DNA of 40,320 nucleotides from Acidimicrobiaceae bacterium (GTDB lineage: Bacteria > Actinomycetota > Acidimicrobiia > Acidimicrobiales > Aldehydirespiratoraceae), in NCBI GenBank assembly GCA_009835735.1, contig VXWX01000042.1:1-40320 (forward strand), read 5' to 3'. The first letter of the stretch is position 1. Every line of letters starts with the position of its first letter. The notes below the pieces were generated by a model. The model was not told the DNA's origin, ran no database searches, and was given only the letters and a program-made list of their open reading frames with translations. Made by a program: the position numbers and the translations under genes. Shown here in pieces: positions 1-7,506 of this stretch.

Positions 1-206
1 GGATCACCCACCTCAACGCCATGGACTGGTTCAACTACGACCCGTTCTCGGTGCTCGACCGCTCGGACTGCACGGTGGGGGCGCTGCGGGCGTCGGTGGC
101 GGGCCACGACGTCTCGATCCAGTCCCGCGACACCGGCCGCCACGGCGGCAAGAACACGTCCCTCCAGGACTTCGCGGTGAAAGCAGGCAGCTCGTCGACC
201 GACTAG
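1..206 (+). CDS. C-terminal end of a probable amidohydrolase (5' end outside window)
   Basis: An open frame enters from the left edge (codons read from base 3) and stops at TAG 204-206. The 68 visible residues contain ITHLNAMDWFNYDPF followed by CTVGALRA. From memory, this resembles the tail of TIM-barrel amidohydrolase_2-type proteins, where an N-A-M/x-x-F/Y-x-x-D-P-F segment follows the last barrel strand. No catalytic residue lies in the visible part, so the call rests on tail similarity alone. The stop codon overlaps the stop of the convergent amidohydrolase gene: both lie within CTAG at 203-206. That the next gene is also an amidohydrolase makes the assignment more plausible, but a different hydrolase family is possible. 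Confidence 0.5.
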   Translation, partial: ITHLNAMDWFNYDPFSVLDRSDCTVGALRASVAGHDVSIQSRDTGRHGGKNTSLQDFAVKAGSSSTD

Positions 207-1405
207 CGGGCGGAGGCTGACAGCATTTCGTAGGCGTTGTCGCGCATCACCTTGCGGACCTCGTCGTCGCTGAAGCCGGCGATGTCGTCCAGATAGGAGG
301 CAGGCTCGGCCAGACCCTCGGCGTGGGGGTAGTCGGAGCCGAACAGCATCCGGTCGGCCCCGATGCAGTCCTTGATGAGGGCCATGTCGTCCTCGAAGTA
401 GGGAGACACCCACACGTTCTCGACAAAGGCCTCAACCGGGTGGCGCTTGAACTCCCAAGGCATCTTGCCGTGGCAGATCTTGAGGTTGCGCAGCAGGTCG
501 GGAACCCACATGGCACCGTTCTCGATGGTGGCCAGGCGCAGAGCAGGGAAGCGGTCGAGCACGCCGTGGCAGATCAGCGCTGCGAACGTGTCGGAGATGG
601 AGCGGTCCGAGAACGCCACCAGCGGGAAGGCCATGTGCTTGAACGCCTCGAACTGGCCCCTGGACGGCTCCCACACCTTGCCGTACTGGACGGTGCCGTT
701 GAGCCCGGCATGCATGGCCAGCGGCACCCCGGCCTCCTCCAGGCGGGCCCAGATGGGGTCGTAGTCGGCCATGCCCGGCGACTGGTACCCGCTTCCCGTA
801 GGGATCGGGCCGGGGACGGTGCACACGATGCGAGCGCCCATCTCCAGCAGCCGCTCCAGCTCGGCCGCGGCCAGCTCCGGGTCGGCGAAGGTGAGCATGG
901 GCACCGCGAAGACGCGGCCGTCGCGGTCGAAGCCCCAGTCCTCGTCGAGCCAGGTGTTGAACGCGCTGAAGGCGGCGTGCAGCGCTTCGATGTCGCGTTT
1001 GAGGGCCTCCTGCATGCCCACGCCCTGGGTGGGGAACAGCAGCACCGACTCCAGACCTTGGCGGTCCATCAGCTCCACCCGGGCCGCCCGGTCCCGGAAG
1101 CCGGGGTGGTCGTCAAGGGGATCCAGCTCGCCGAACATCGCCGCGATGTCGCGCCCCTCCAGATTGCGGCCCCGGAAGTAGTCCTCGAGGCTTCCGGGCT
1201 TGGCAATGGGGTCAAAGGTCGGGTTGGGGATGAACTTGTTGACCTTGCCGGCCACCATGAAGCGCTTCCGGCCGTCGATCTCGGCCCACTGCATGCAGCG
1301 CTTCTTCATGGACGGGTCGATGTGGCGGATGAAGGCGTCGGGGGCCTCGTAGTAATGCTCGTCCACATCGAACGCCCGGAAACCCAGCGCGGTTTGGGTC
1401 GTCAT
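203..1405 (-). CDS. Amidohydrolase family protein (TIM-barrel metal-dependent hydrolase)
   Basis: The 400-residue protein belongs to the amidohydrolase_2 (COG2159) type, whose members hydrolyse or decarboxylate small cyclic or carboxylic substrates with one divalent metal. Visible features are an N-terminal D-x-D-E-H metal motif in FDVDEHYYE (about residues 13-21), a barrel histidine in MHAGLNG (about 231), an ENGAMW segment, and the late GSDYPHAEG motif (about 354-362) carrying the metal-binding aspartate. It is the last gene of a minus-strand run with the FGGY kinase and luciferase-like oxidoreductase. Only 10 bases separate it from the oxidoreductase stop. It is a clear paralogue of the protein at 24100-25278 (shared DxDxHxYE, IPNPTF and GSDYPH segments). 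Family is confident; the substrate cannot be inferred. Confidence 0.88.
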   Translation of the reverse strand: MTTQTALGFRAFDVDEHYYEAPDAFIRHIDPSMKKRCMQWAEIDGRKRFMVAGKVNKFIPNPTFDPIAKPGSLEDYFRGRNLEGRDIAAMFGELDPLDDHPGFRDRAARVELMDRQGLESVLLFPTQGVGMQEALKRDIEALHAAFSAFNTWLDEDWGFDRDGRVFAVPMLTFADPELAAAELERLLEMGARIVCTVPGPIPTGSGYQSPGMADYDPIWARLEEAGVPLAMHAGLNGTVQYGKVWEPSRGQFEAFKHMAFPLVAFSDRSISDTFAALICHGVLDRFPALRLATIENGAMWVPDLLRNLKICHGKMPWEFKRHPVEAFVENVWVSPYFEDDMALIKDCIGADRMLFGSDYPHAEGLAEPASYLDDIAGFSDDEVRKVMRDNAYEMLSASAR

Positions 1406-1415
1406 CGCTTCGAGG

Positions 1416-2330
1416 CTACCGGCGTTGAATGACTGACTCTCCGTAGCGGTGTAGGGCCTCGACGGCGTGTTTCAGGGAGTCGGCGGGGATGTGGGCCGCG
1501 CACCAGGTCACCCCCAGGCTGGACAGCTGATCTAGAGCTTCCAGGTGGGCGCCGGGGTTGAAGTCTGCGTCGCCGGGGCCCCCGCCGGCGAGCGTGGTAA
1601 ACGAGACGTCGATCTCGGCGGGGTCGCGGCCGGCTGAGTCGACTTGGCGCCACAGGTCGTCCAGCATTCCGCGCAAATCGTCGAGCGTCTCCAGCGGAAC
1701 GGTCCGGGTGGTGGTGGCCAGTCCTCGGGGAGCGGGGAACGGGACCCAGCCGTCGCCGACGGTCGCGACACGGCGGCGGCTCAGGCGGCTGTTGCCCCCG
1801 ATCCAGATCGGGATCGGCCGCTCCGGCTTGGGATCGGCCGTCTGGCCCCGGGCCATAAAGTTGCGGCCCTCATAGCTGAAGTCGTCGGTGGTCCACACGC
1901 CCCGCATGACCTCGATGGCCTCGTCGAACAGGTCGTTGCGCTCGTCGAAGTCCACCCCGAGGGCCCGGTACTCGCCCTTGAGATAGCCGGTCCCCACGGC
2001 CAGCACGAACCGGCCGCCCGACAGGGCGTCGATGGTCGCCGCCGACTTCGCCACCAGGAACGGGTTCCGGTAGGGCAGGACCACCACGTTGGGGATCAAC
2101 TGCACGCGCTCCGTGACCGCGGCCGTGAAGGCCAGCGCGGCGAAGGGATCGAGCGCGTCGTGGCCGCCCGCCTCCAGCCAGCGGTGGGTGGGGGCGGGAT
2201 GGTCGGTGAAGCCGATCCCGTCGAAGCCGGCCGCCTCGGCCGCCCGGGCGAACTCCACGAGGCCCTGCCGGGTGGCGAACTCGGCGCTGCAGCGGCCCGC
2301 GGCCAGCGGATACGTCACCGAGAACTTCAC
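1416..2330 (-). CDS. Luciferase-like (LLM class) F420-dependent oxidoreductase
   Basis: A 304-residue bacterial-luciferase-fold protein. It shows the family landmarks GFDGIGFTDHP (about 35-45), a central ALSGGRFVLAVGTGY segment (about 101-115) that binds the flavin or deazaflavin phosphate, and PIWIGGNS (about 173-180). Actinobacterial members usually use coenzyme F420, but FMN use cannot be excluded from sequence. The start is GTG at 2330 with a strong GGGAGGG ribosome-binding site 7 bases upstream (2338-2344). This GTG overlaps the stop of a 22-codon mini-ORF whose first five codons are identical to this gene's own (see 2327-2395). It is cotranscribed with the FGGY kinase upstream and the amidohydrolase downstream, suggesting oxidation of a product in the same pathway. 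Confidence 0.88.
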   Translation of the reverse strand: MKFSVTYPLAAGRCSAEFATRQGLVEFARAAEAAGFDGIGFTDHPAPTHRWLEAGGHDALDPFAALAFTAAVTERVQLIPNVVVLPYRNPFLVAKSAATIDALSGGRFVLAVGTGYLKGEYRALGVDFDERNDLFDEAIEVMRGVWTTDDFSYEGRNFMARGQTADPKPERPIPIWIGGNSRLSRRRVATVGDGWVPFPAPRGLATTTRTVPLETLDDLRGMLDDLWRQVDSAGRDPAEIDVSFTTLAGGGPGDADFNPGAHLEALDQLSSLGVTWCAAHIPADSLKHAVEALHRYGESVIQRR

Positions 2331-2411
2331 GAACGAACCCTCCCGGCTCCCAACGCGAACCCGGCGGTAGGCAAGAGCGCCACCGAGAACTTCACCGGTC
2401 GGTGCCCTCCC
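2316..2411 (-). repeat. Duplicated ribosome-binding site plus start codons
   Basis: The 15-base segment GTGAAGTTCTCGGTG occurs on the minus strand at 2395-2381 and again at 2330-2316, 65 bases apart. Each copy is preceded by an identical GGGAGGG (2411-2405 and 2344-2338). This looks like a short duplication of a translation initiation region at the kinase-oxidoreductase junction. Confidence 0.8.
2327..2395 (-). CDS. Possible 22-codon mini-gene formed by a duplicated start region
   Basis: A GTG at 2395-2393 overlaps the kinase stop as GTGA. It is preceded at 9 bases by GGGAGGG (2405-2411) and opens a 22-codon frame that ends in TGA at 2329-2327. That TGA in turn overlaps the GTG start of the luciferase-like gene. 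The peptide starts VKFSV, identical to the oxidoreductase N terminus, then diverges. It may be a translated coupling peptide, an old start site left after a short tandem duplication, or untranslated. No family is recognisable. Confidence 0.3.
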   Translation of the reverse strand: MKFSVALLPTAGFALGAGRVRS

Positions 2412-3720
2412 GGAAGCGGCGGTAGCGGCCCTCGGCTCCGGCGGTGTGCTCGGCGCGGGGCTCCACCCGGTGAGACACCCGGCCCCAGCGGCGGGCCTGC
2501 GAGGTGTCGGCCTCCAGTCCGGCGGTGACCCGGCTGTGGTAGGCCGCGCCGAGAGCGGCGCTGTAGGGCTCGGCCGACACGTTGACGGCCAAGCCGGTCG
2601 TGTCGGCCAGCGCCTGCATCCAGGTGGGCGACTGGGTCCCGCCGCCCACGGCGACGATCCGCGAGGCGTCGAGGCCGGAGAGCTCGATGTGGTGGCGCAC
2701 CACGAAGCCGGCCGCCTCGTAGGCGGCCATCAGAACATGGGCCGATGTGTGGCCGACGTGAAGGTCGAGCAGCTCGGCCCGGCGGTCGGGATCGTGCAAC
2801 GGTGTGCGCTCGCCCCTCGGATACGGCAACCACACCGGCAGGTCGTCCCCTCCGAGCGACAGCAACTCTCCAGAGTCCGGATCGCCCACCAGCGCCCGGA
2901 CCCGGTCGACGAACAAGCCGCCGGCGTTGCTCGCCCCGCCCACGGCCATGATGCCGGCCCGGGCCGAGGGGAACGTCCACAGTCCCTCGACCTCGATCCA
3001 CTGATCAGTCATCACCCACGGCAGCAGCGTCGTGCCGCACATCACCAGCACGTCGCCCACGTCGCCGCAGGGCGCCACGAGCTGCTCTCCCAGGACATCG
3101 ATCGTGCCGGCCGACACCAGAGCGCCGTCGCGCTCCCCGATAGCGGCCGCGCCCGGACTGATGGCCGGGAACTGCTCGGAGGTCATGCCGATCTCGTCGA
3201 GCAGTTCGGGCGCCCAGCCCTGCCCGTCGGACATAGGGGTCATGGCCATGGCCGTGGACGAATCGATGGCGGCCACACCGCACAGGGCTCGGTTGGCCGC
3301 CGCCTGTGCCGGCCACAGAGCCTCCACCCCGTCACAGCCGGCCAACCAGCGAGCAAACCCATCGGCTTCCCCGCCAGTGGCCTCAGCACTCGATCCAACC
3401 CCACGGCCGCGAGCGTCGCCGTAGAGCAGGCCAACGGTGACCGGCGTTCCCGCCGAGTCGACGCCGCACATGGACGGCACCATGGCCGAGACGGTGACCG
3501 CGGCCACCGGCCGGCCGGCAATGCCCGCCCCCACCTGCTCCCAAGCGCCGAGCACGCCGTCAATCCACGCTCCCTGAGGATCGTGCTCGAACTGGCCGGG
3601 ACCGGTCGACACAACCCGGTGCGGGATCCGGGCCCGGGCCAGGACGGTGCCGCCGGCATCGGCTGCGACCGCCTTCACCGAGGTGGTCCCGATGTCGATC
3701 CCGACCGTCACATGTTCCAT
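2392..3720 (-). CDS. FGGY-family carbohydrate kinase
   Basis: A 442-residue ATP-dependent sugar or polyol kinase of the FGGY (xylulokinase/glycerokinase) superfamily. The phosphate-1 motif GIDIGTTSVKAV lies at residues 7-18. The glycine-rich adenosine motif VGGGTQSPTWMQALAD lies near 368-383. A CGDVGD segment near 198-203 probably supplies the catalytic aspartate. It is somewhat shorter than the usual 480-520 residues. The ATG at 3720 follows GGGAGGG (3730-3724). It heads the minus-strand operon and is divergent, across 121 bases, from a dehydrogenase-aldolase operon. That context suggests it phosphorylates a ketose or keto-sugar acid before aldol cleavage by the class II aldolase. Substrate identity is inference only; xylulose, fuculose, apulose-like or 3-oxo-tetronate-like substrates all fit. 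Confidence 0.9.
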   Translation of the reverse strand: MEHVTVGIDIGTTSVKAVAADAGGTVLARARIPHRVVSTGPGQFEHDPQGAWIDGVLGAWEQVGAGIAGRPVAAVTVSAMVPSMCGVDSAGTPVTVGLLYGDARGRGVGSSAEATGGEADGFARWLAGCDGVEALWPAQAAANRALCGVAAIDSSTAMAMTPMSDGQGWAPELLDEIGMTSEQFPAISPGAAAIGERDGALVSAGTIDVLGEQLVAPCGDVGDVLVMCGTTLLPWVMTDQWIEVEGLWTFPSARAGIMAVGGASNAGGLFVDRVRALVGDPDSGELLSLGGDDLPVWLPYPRGERTPLHDPDRRAELLDLHVGHTSAHVLMAAYEAAGFVVRHHIELSGLDASRIVAVGGGTQSPTWMQALADTTGLAVNVSAEPYSAALGAAYHSRVTAGLEADTSQARRWGRVSHRVEPRAEHTAGAEGRYRRFREGTDR

Positions 3721-3736
3721 GCGCCCTCCCGTGGAC

Positions 3737-3757
3737 CAGCACCGGCAGCCGGCGCTG
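3737..3757. promoter_or_regulatory. Near-perfect palindrome, candidate operator
   Basis: CAGCACCGGC-A-GCCGGCGCTG pairs at nine of ten positions. Placement between two divergent, functionally linked operons is typical of a shared repressor site. Its GC richness lowers its significance. Confidence 0.4.
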
Positions 3758-3829
3758 ACCCCTACAGGAAGCTACGCCGTCAAGGGCGGGGCCACGCCAC
3801 CGCACGGGCTGATAGGTGGCTGCGGGCGC

Positions 3830-3835
3830 TAGCGT
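3830..3835 (+). promoter_or_regulatory. TAGCGT -10 box for a leaderless dehydrogenase transcript
   Basis: TAGCGT (TANNNT consensus) ends 6 bases before the GTG at 3842, and no ribosome-binding site precedes that GTG. The spacing fits transcription starting at the start codon. No convincing -35 element is visible. Confidence 0.5.
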
Positions 3836-3841
3836 CGGCTC

Positions 3842-4813
3842 GTGAGCCGGCCTCGGGTGTTGGTTACTGCCCCTCTCCGGGGACCTGCCCTTGACGAGCT
3901 GCGCGACATCGCCGACGTGGTGTTCGAACCCTGGATCGAACACCAGCCGATCAAGCTCTACCGGTCCCGGGACTTCGCAGCCAAGATCCTCGACGCGGGA
4001 GCCGACATCGTCGTGTGCGAGGCCGACTCGTGCAAGGGTCCGGTGCTGGAGCTGCCGCTGATGGCCATCGCCTCCACCCGGGCCCGGCCCACCAACGTCG
4101 ATGTCGACGCGGCCACCGCGGCCGGCATTCCCGTGCTGCGCACACCGGGCCGCAACGCCGACGCCGTGGCCGAGATGACGGTGGCTCTGCTGATGGCGGT
4201 GACCCGGTTCGTGGTCGCCGGTGACCGCGACGTGCGAGCAGGCACGATGTTCGGCGAGACCCTCCCCTACCAGCGCTACCGGGCCTGGCAGGTGGCGGGA
4301 CGCACCGCCGGGCTGGTGGGACTGGGCGCCGTGGGCCGGGCCGCCAAGTGGCGCCTGGAGGGCCTGGGCATGACGGTGATCGCCGCCGATCCCTACGCCG
4401 CCGACGCCACCCACAGCCTCGACGACCTGCTGGGCACCGCCGACGTGGTGTCGATGCACGCGGCCGTCACGCCCGAGACATCCCAGATGATGGGCGCCGC
4501 CCGGTTCGCGGCGATGAAGCCGGGGGCCGTCTACCTCAACACCGCTCGGGCCGCGCTGCACGACACCGACGCCCTAGTGTCCGCCCTGGAGTCGGGCCAC
4601 CTGGCCGGCGCGGGGCTCGACCACTTCGAGGGCGAGATCCTGCCCACCGACCATCCCCTCACCGCCATGAGCAACGTGGTGCTCACCCCCCACATCGGCG
4701 GGGCCACCTACGACGTCGAGAGCACGCAGGCGGCCATCGTGGTTGCCGACATCAAGGCCATCCTGTCGGGCGACAAGCCGCTCAACTGCGCCAACCCGGA
4801 GGTCCTCCAGTGA
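3842..4813 (+). CDS. D-isomer-specific 2-hydroxyacid dehydrogenase
   Basis: A 323-residue NAD-dependent dehydrogenase interconverting a 2-keto acid and a D-2-hydroxy acid. The Rossmann motif GLVGLGAVG is at residues 157-165. An aspartate at 183 (AADPY) sits where NAD-specific members bind the adenosine ribose. The catalytic triad is visible as R236 (NTAR), E265 (DHFEGE) and H284 (LTPHIGGAT). Length is normal for the family. The GTG start is chosen because the family-like N terminus VLVTAPL begins there and a TANNNT box lies 6 bases upstream. Its stop overlaps the aldolase start in GTGA. It leads a plus-strand operon with aldolase, crotonase-fold protein, enolase-superfamily enzyme and MFS transporter. 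It probably oxidises or reduces a sugar-acid intermediate; erythronate- or phosphoglycerate-like roles cannot be separated by sequence. Confidence 0.9.
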   Translation: MSRPRVLVTAPLRGPALDELRDIADVVFEPWIEHQPIKLYRSRDFAAKILDAGADIVVCEADSCKGPVLELPLMAIASTRARPTNVDVDAATAAGIPVLRTPGRNADAVAEMTVALLMAVTRFVVAGDRDVRAGTMFGETLPYQRYRAWQVAGRTAGLVGLGAVGRAAKWRLEGLGMTVIAADPYAADATHSLDDLLGTADVVSMHAAVTPETSQMMGAARFAAMKPGAVYLNTARAALHDTDALVSALESGHLAGAGLDHFEGEILPTDHPLTAMSNVVLTPHIGGATYDVESTQAAIVVADIKAILSGDKPLNCANPEVLQ

Positions 4814-5469
4814 GCATGGAAGTAGGTCCTCTGGATCCTGTCCATCAGGAGGTGGCCGAGGTCTCGCAGCAGATGGAGCGGGCCGGACTGGTGGTGGGAA
4901 CGGCCGGCAACGTCTCGGGCCGTCGCAGCGACGGCCCGATCTGCCTCACCCCGTCGTCCACCCCCTACCCCGACGTCACCGCCGGCAACCTCGCCGTCCT
5001 CAGCCTCGACGGCGAGCACCTGGGCGGATCGGGCCAGCCGTCCACCGAGAAGGCCATGCACCTGGCCTGCTACAACGCCTTCGAAGAGGTCGGCGGGGTG
5101 GTCCACTGCCATCCGCCCCACGCCTCGATGTTCGCAGTGGCCCACCAGCCCATCCCGGCCAGCATCGAGGAGGTGATCATCTACGTGGGCGGCGACGTGC
5201 CGGTCGCCGACTACGCCACCACCGGCACCGACGAGCTAGCCGCGGAGGTGGTGCGCCACCTAGCCGACCGGGGCGCGGTGCTGATGGCCAACCACGGCCT
5301 GCTGTGCGTGGGCAAGTCGCCGTCCGACGCGCTGCACACCGCCCTGGTGGTGGAGCACACCGCCAAGATCATGTTCGGGGCCCGCGTCCTCGGCGGCGTC
5401 GTGCCCCTGCCCGCCAAGATCGCCAAGGACTTCGCCGGCATATACGGCTACATCCGCAGCACCTGGTGA
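4810..5469 (+). CDS. Class II aldolase/adducin-family protein
   Basis: The 219-residue protein matches L-fuculose-phosphate aldolase / L-ribulose-5-phosphate 4-epimerase relatives, zinc enzymes that cleave or epimerise phosphorylated sugars. Visible motifs are the phosphate-binding GTAGNVSGR (about 26-34), TPSSTPY, an acidic STEKAMH segment, the zinc ligands in HCHPPHAS (about 98-105), and a further histidine in NHGLLCVG (about 161). The GTG at 4810 overlaps the upstream TGA by three bases and has GGAGG at 4798-4802, 7 bases away. The ATG at 4816 is a less well spaced alternative. Beside an FGGY kinase it probably cleaves the phosphorylated keto-sugar to a triose or glycolaldehyde phosphate. 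Some family members act as decarboxylases or isomerases instead. Confidence 0.88.
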   Translation: MSMEVGPLDPVHQEVAEVSQQMERAGLVVGTAGNVSGRRSDGPICLTPSSTPYPDVTAGNLAVLSLDGEHLGGSGQPSTEKAMHLACYNAFEEVGGVVHCHPPHASMFAVAHQPIPASIEEVIIYVGGDVPVADYATTGTDELAAEVVRHLADRGAVLMANHGLLCVGKSPSDALHTALVVEHTAKIMFGARVLGGVVPLPAKIAKDFAGIYGYIRSTW

Positions 5470-5486
5470 CCGAAGGAGGCCATCAC

Positions 5487-6326
5487 ATGCAGCACATGCT
5501 CTACGAGACGGACGAGCGGGTGGCAGTGATCACCTTGAACCGCCCCGAGAAGGCCAACGCGGTCAGCGGCCTGACGCTCAACGAGATGGACGAGTGCTTC
5601 ACCCGGGCCGCCGACGACGGTGACGTGCGAGTGATCGTGCTGCGGTCGGTCGGCAAGCACTTCTGCGCCGGTCACGACCTCTCAGGCTCGGACGAGGCCC
5701 TGGAGAAGGCCGCCGCAGGTGAGGGCGGCCCGGCCAAGGGCAGCTTCGTGGACTGGAAGGAGCGGGGCCTCGAAGCCATCTACGAGTGGGAGACGATCCA
5801 CTACCTCGGCTACAGCCGGCGCTGGCGCGACATCCCCAAGCCCACCATCGCGGAGGTGCAGGGCCAGTGCATCGCCGGGGGACTGATGCTCTGCTGGCCC
5901 TGCGACCTGATCATTGCCGCCGACAACGCTATGTTCTCCGATCCGGTGGCCCGCATGGGCATCGGCGGGGTGGAGTATCACGGCCACACCTGGGAGCTCG
6001 GCCCCCGCAAGGCCAAGGAGATGCTGTTCACCGCTCGCCGGATCAGCGCGGCGGAGGCCGAGGCGGCCGGCATGGTCAACCGGGTCGTGCCTCTCGACGA
6101 CCTCCACACCGAGACCATGGCACTGGCCCACGAGATCGCCCAGATGCACCCCTTCGCTCTGGCCCAGTCCAAGCGGGCCGTCAACCGCACCATGGACATC
6201 CAGGGCTTCTATTCGGCGCTCCAGGCCGTGTTCGACATCCATCAGACCGGCCACGGCAACGCCCTGTCGGTGGGCGGGTACCCGATCCTCACCGGCCTGA
6301 CCGATATGAAGAAGTCCCAGCAGTAG
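5487..6326 (+). CDS. Enoyl-CoA hydratase/isomerase (crotonase) superfamily protein
   Basis: A 279-residue crotonase-fold protein. ATG 5487 has AAGGAGG at 5473-5479. The oxyanion-hole segments are present as HFCAGHDL and CIAGGLML, so CoA thioester binding is likely. The two catalytic glutamates of classical enoyl-CoA hydratase are not where expected: the GG-C-E position reads GGLML and the P-E position reads DPVARM. A conserved WELGPRKAKEM block follows. It is therefore probably not an ordinary hydratase; isomerase, hydrolase, lyase or other crotonase chemistry is possible. The protein at 38203-39042 has the same length and the same substitutions, so the two form a paralogous pair. Its presence in a sugar-acid-like operon is unexpected and suggests that pathway yields a CoA ester. 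Confidence 0.88.
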   Translation: MQHMLYETDERVAVITLNRPEKANAVSGLTLNEMDECFTRAADDGDVRVIVLRSVGKHFCAGHDLSGSDEALEKAAAGEGGPAKGSFVDWKERGLEAIYEWETIHYLGYSRRWRDIPKPTIAEVQGQCIAGGLMLCWPCDLIIAADNAMFSDPVARMGIGGVEYHGHTWELGPRKAKEMLFTARRISAAEAEAAGMVNRVVPLDDLHTETMALAHEIAQMHPFALAQSKRAVNRTMDIQGFYSALQAVFDIHQTGHGNALSVGGYPILTGLTDMKKSQQ

Positions 6327-6384
6327 GGCTCCTGCGAGACACCGCCAGACCCATGCTCCAGAATCGGATCCCCGTAGCCGGACA

Positions 6385-7497
6385 ATGAGAATCACCCGCA
6401 TCACCGTGTGGGCGGTGGACCTGCCGATGGCCCGTCCGTACTCGCTGGCCGGCGGGCGGTACTACGACCGTCTCGACTCGACCATCGTGCGGCTCGACAC
6501 CGACGAGGGTGTCGTGGGTTGGGGAGAGGGCTGCCCGTGGGGCTCGACCTACGAGGCGGCGTTCGCTCGCGGCGTGCGGGCCGGAGTGGAAGAGCTGGCG
6601 CCGACGATTCTGGGGCTCGACCCCCGCCGCATAGATGTCGTGTACCGGGCCATGGACCGGGCCCTTCCCGGCCACCCCTACGTCAAGTCGCCGCTGGACA
6701 TGGCCTGCTGGGACATCGCCTCCAAGGCGGCCGGCCTGCCGCTGTGCGACATGCTCGGAGGGCGCACCCACGGCCGGGTTCGGCTGCACACCTCGGTGCC
6801 GTCGGGCTCCGTGAGCGAGATCATGGCCGAGATCGACATCGTCCGGGAGCAGGGCTACTCGTTCCACTCGGTCAAGGTCGGAGGGGACGCCGAAGGCGAC
6901 ATCGAGCGGATGCGGTCGGTCGACGCCCGGATGGCCGACGGCGAGGAGCTCACCTTCGACGTGAACCGGGGATGGCTGCCCGCCGAGGCCGTGACCGCCC
7001 TCAACGCCACCCGGGAACTGCGCCGCGTGGTCGAGCAGCCCTGCAACGACCTGGGCCAGCACCTGCAGGTCCGCCGCCTGGTTTCTCAGCCCCTAGCCGT
7101 GGACGAGTCGCTGGTGACGATGCGGGACATGCTGCGCATCATCGAGACCGACGCCGGCGAGGTGGTCGGCATCAAGTTGAGCCGCGTGGGCGGGCTGAGC
7201 GTGGCCCGTCGGCTGCGCGACCTGTGCATGGAGGCCGGCATCCGCATGAACATCGAGGACACCGGGGGCACCGCGTTGCAGGCTTCGGCCGTGGTGCACC
7301 TCGCTCAATCCACGCCGGAGCCGCTGCGGCGGGCCACATGGATCTGCTACGACCGCCTGACGCGCAACCCGGTTGAGGGCGGCGCGGTCAATATCGACGG
7401 CTGGGCAGTCGCGCCCGCAGAGCCCGGCATCGGCGCCCACCCCGACGAGGCCGCCCTGGGCGACCCGGCCGCGATCTATGCCCTAGACGGCCGATAA
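6385..7497 (+). CDS. Enolase-superfamily enzyme, mandelate racemase/muconate lactonizing (MLE) group
   Basis: A 370-residue enolase-superfamily enzyme that abstracts a proton alpha to a carboxylate with Mg2+ help, giving dehydration, racemisation or cycloisomerisation. The second-strand lysine is K164 in SVKVGGD, with serine where many members have the first lysine of K-x-K. Metal ligands are D192 (DVNRGW), E217 (VEQP) and D240 (AVDES), and the opposite-face lysine is K264 (GIKLSRVGG). The HSVKVGG/IEDTGG pattern is reminiscent of hydroxyproline-type dehydratases and epimerases of this superfamily, which is only a suggestion. ATG 6385 lacks a strong ribosome-binding site after a 58-base gap. 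The downstream MFS gene follows after 9 bases. It may remove water from, or racemise, the acid imported by that transporter. Confidence 0.88.
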   Translation: MRITRITVWAVDLPMARPYSLAGGRYYDRLDSTIVRLDTDEGVVGWGEGCPWGSTYEAAFARGVRAGVEELAPTILGLDPRRIDVVYRAMDRALPGHPYVKSPLDMACWDIASKAAGLPLCDMLGGRTHGRVRLHTSVPSGSVSEIMAEIDIVREQGYSFHSVKVGGDAEGDIERMRSVDARMADGEELTFDVNRGWLPAEAVTALNATRELRRVVEQPCNDLGQHLQVRRLVSQPLAVDESLVTMRDMLRIIETDAGEVVGIKLSRVGGLSVARRLRDLCMEAGIRMNIEDTGGTALQASAVVHLAQSTPEPLRRATWICYDRLTRNPVEGGAVNIDGWAVAPAEPGIGAHPDEAALGDPAAIYALDGR

Positions 7498-7506
7498 GCC
7501 GGCGCC

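Larger units (their letters stand above)
3721..3841. promoter_or_regulatory. Divergent control region between kinase and dehydrogenase operons
   Basis: The 121 bases hold start signals for both operons. A 21-base imperfect palindrome (arms 3737-3746 and 3748-3757, one mismatched pair, single-base centre) sits 16 bases upstream of the kinase start. A TAGCGT box is next to the dehydrogenase GTG. The palindrome is a candidate operator. No regulator gene is encoded beside it in this window. Confidence 0.5.

Noticed and set aside
3560-4561. A 333-codon minus-strand frame across the kinase-dehydrogenase divergent region
   Set aside because: His/Gly-rich antisense translation over the dehydrogenase gene; no motif or start signal.
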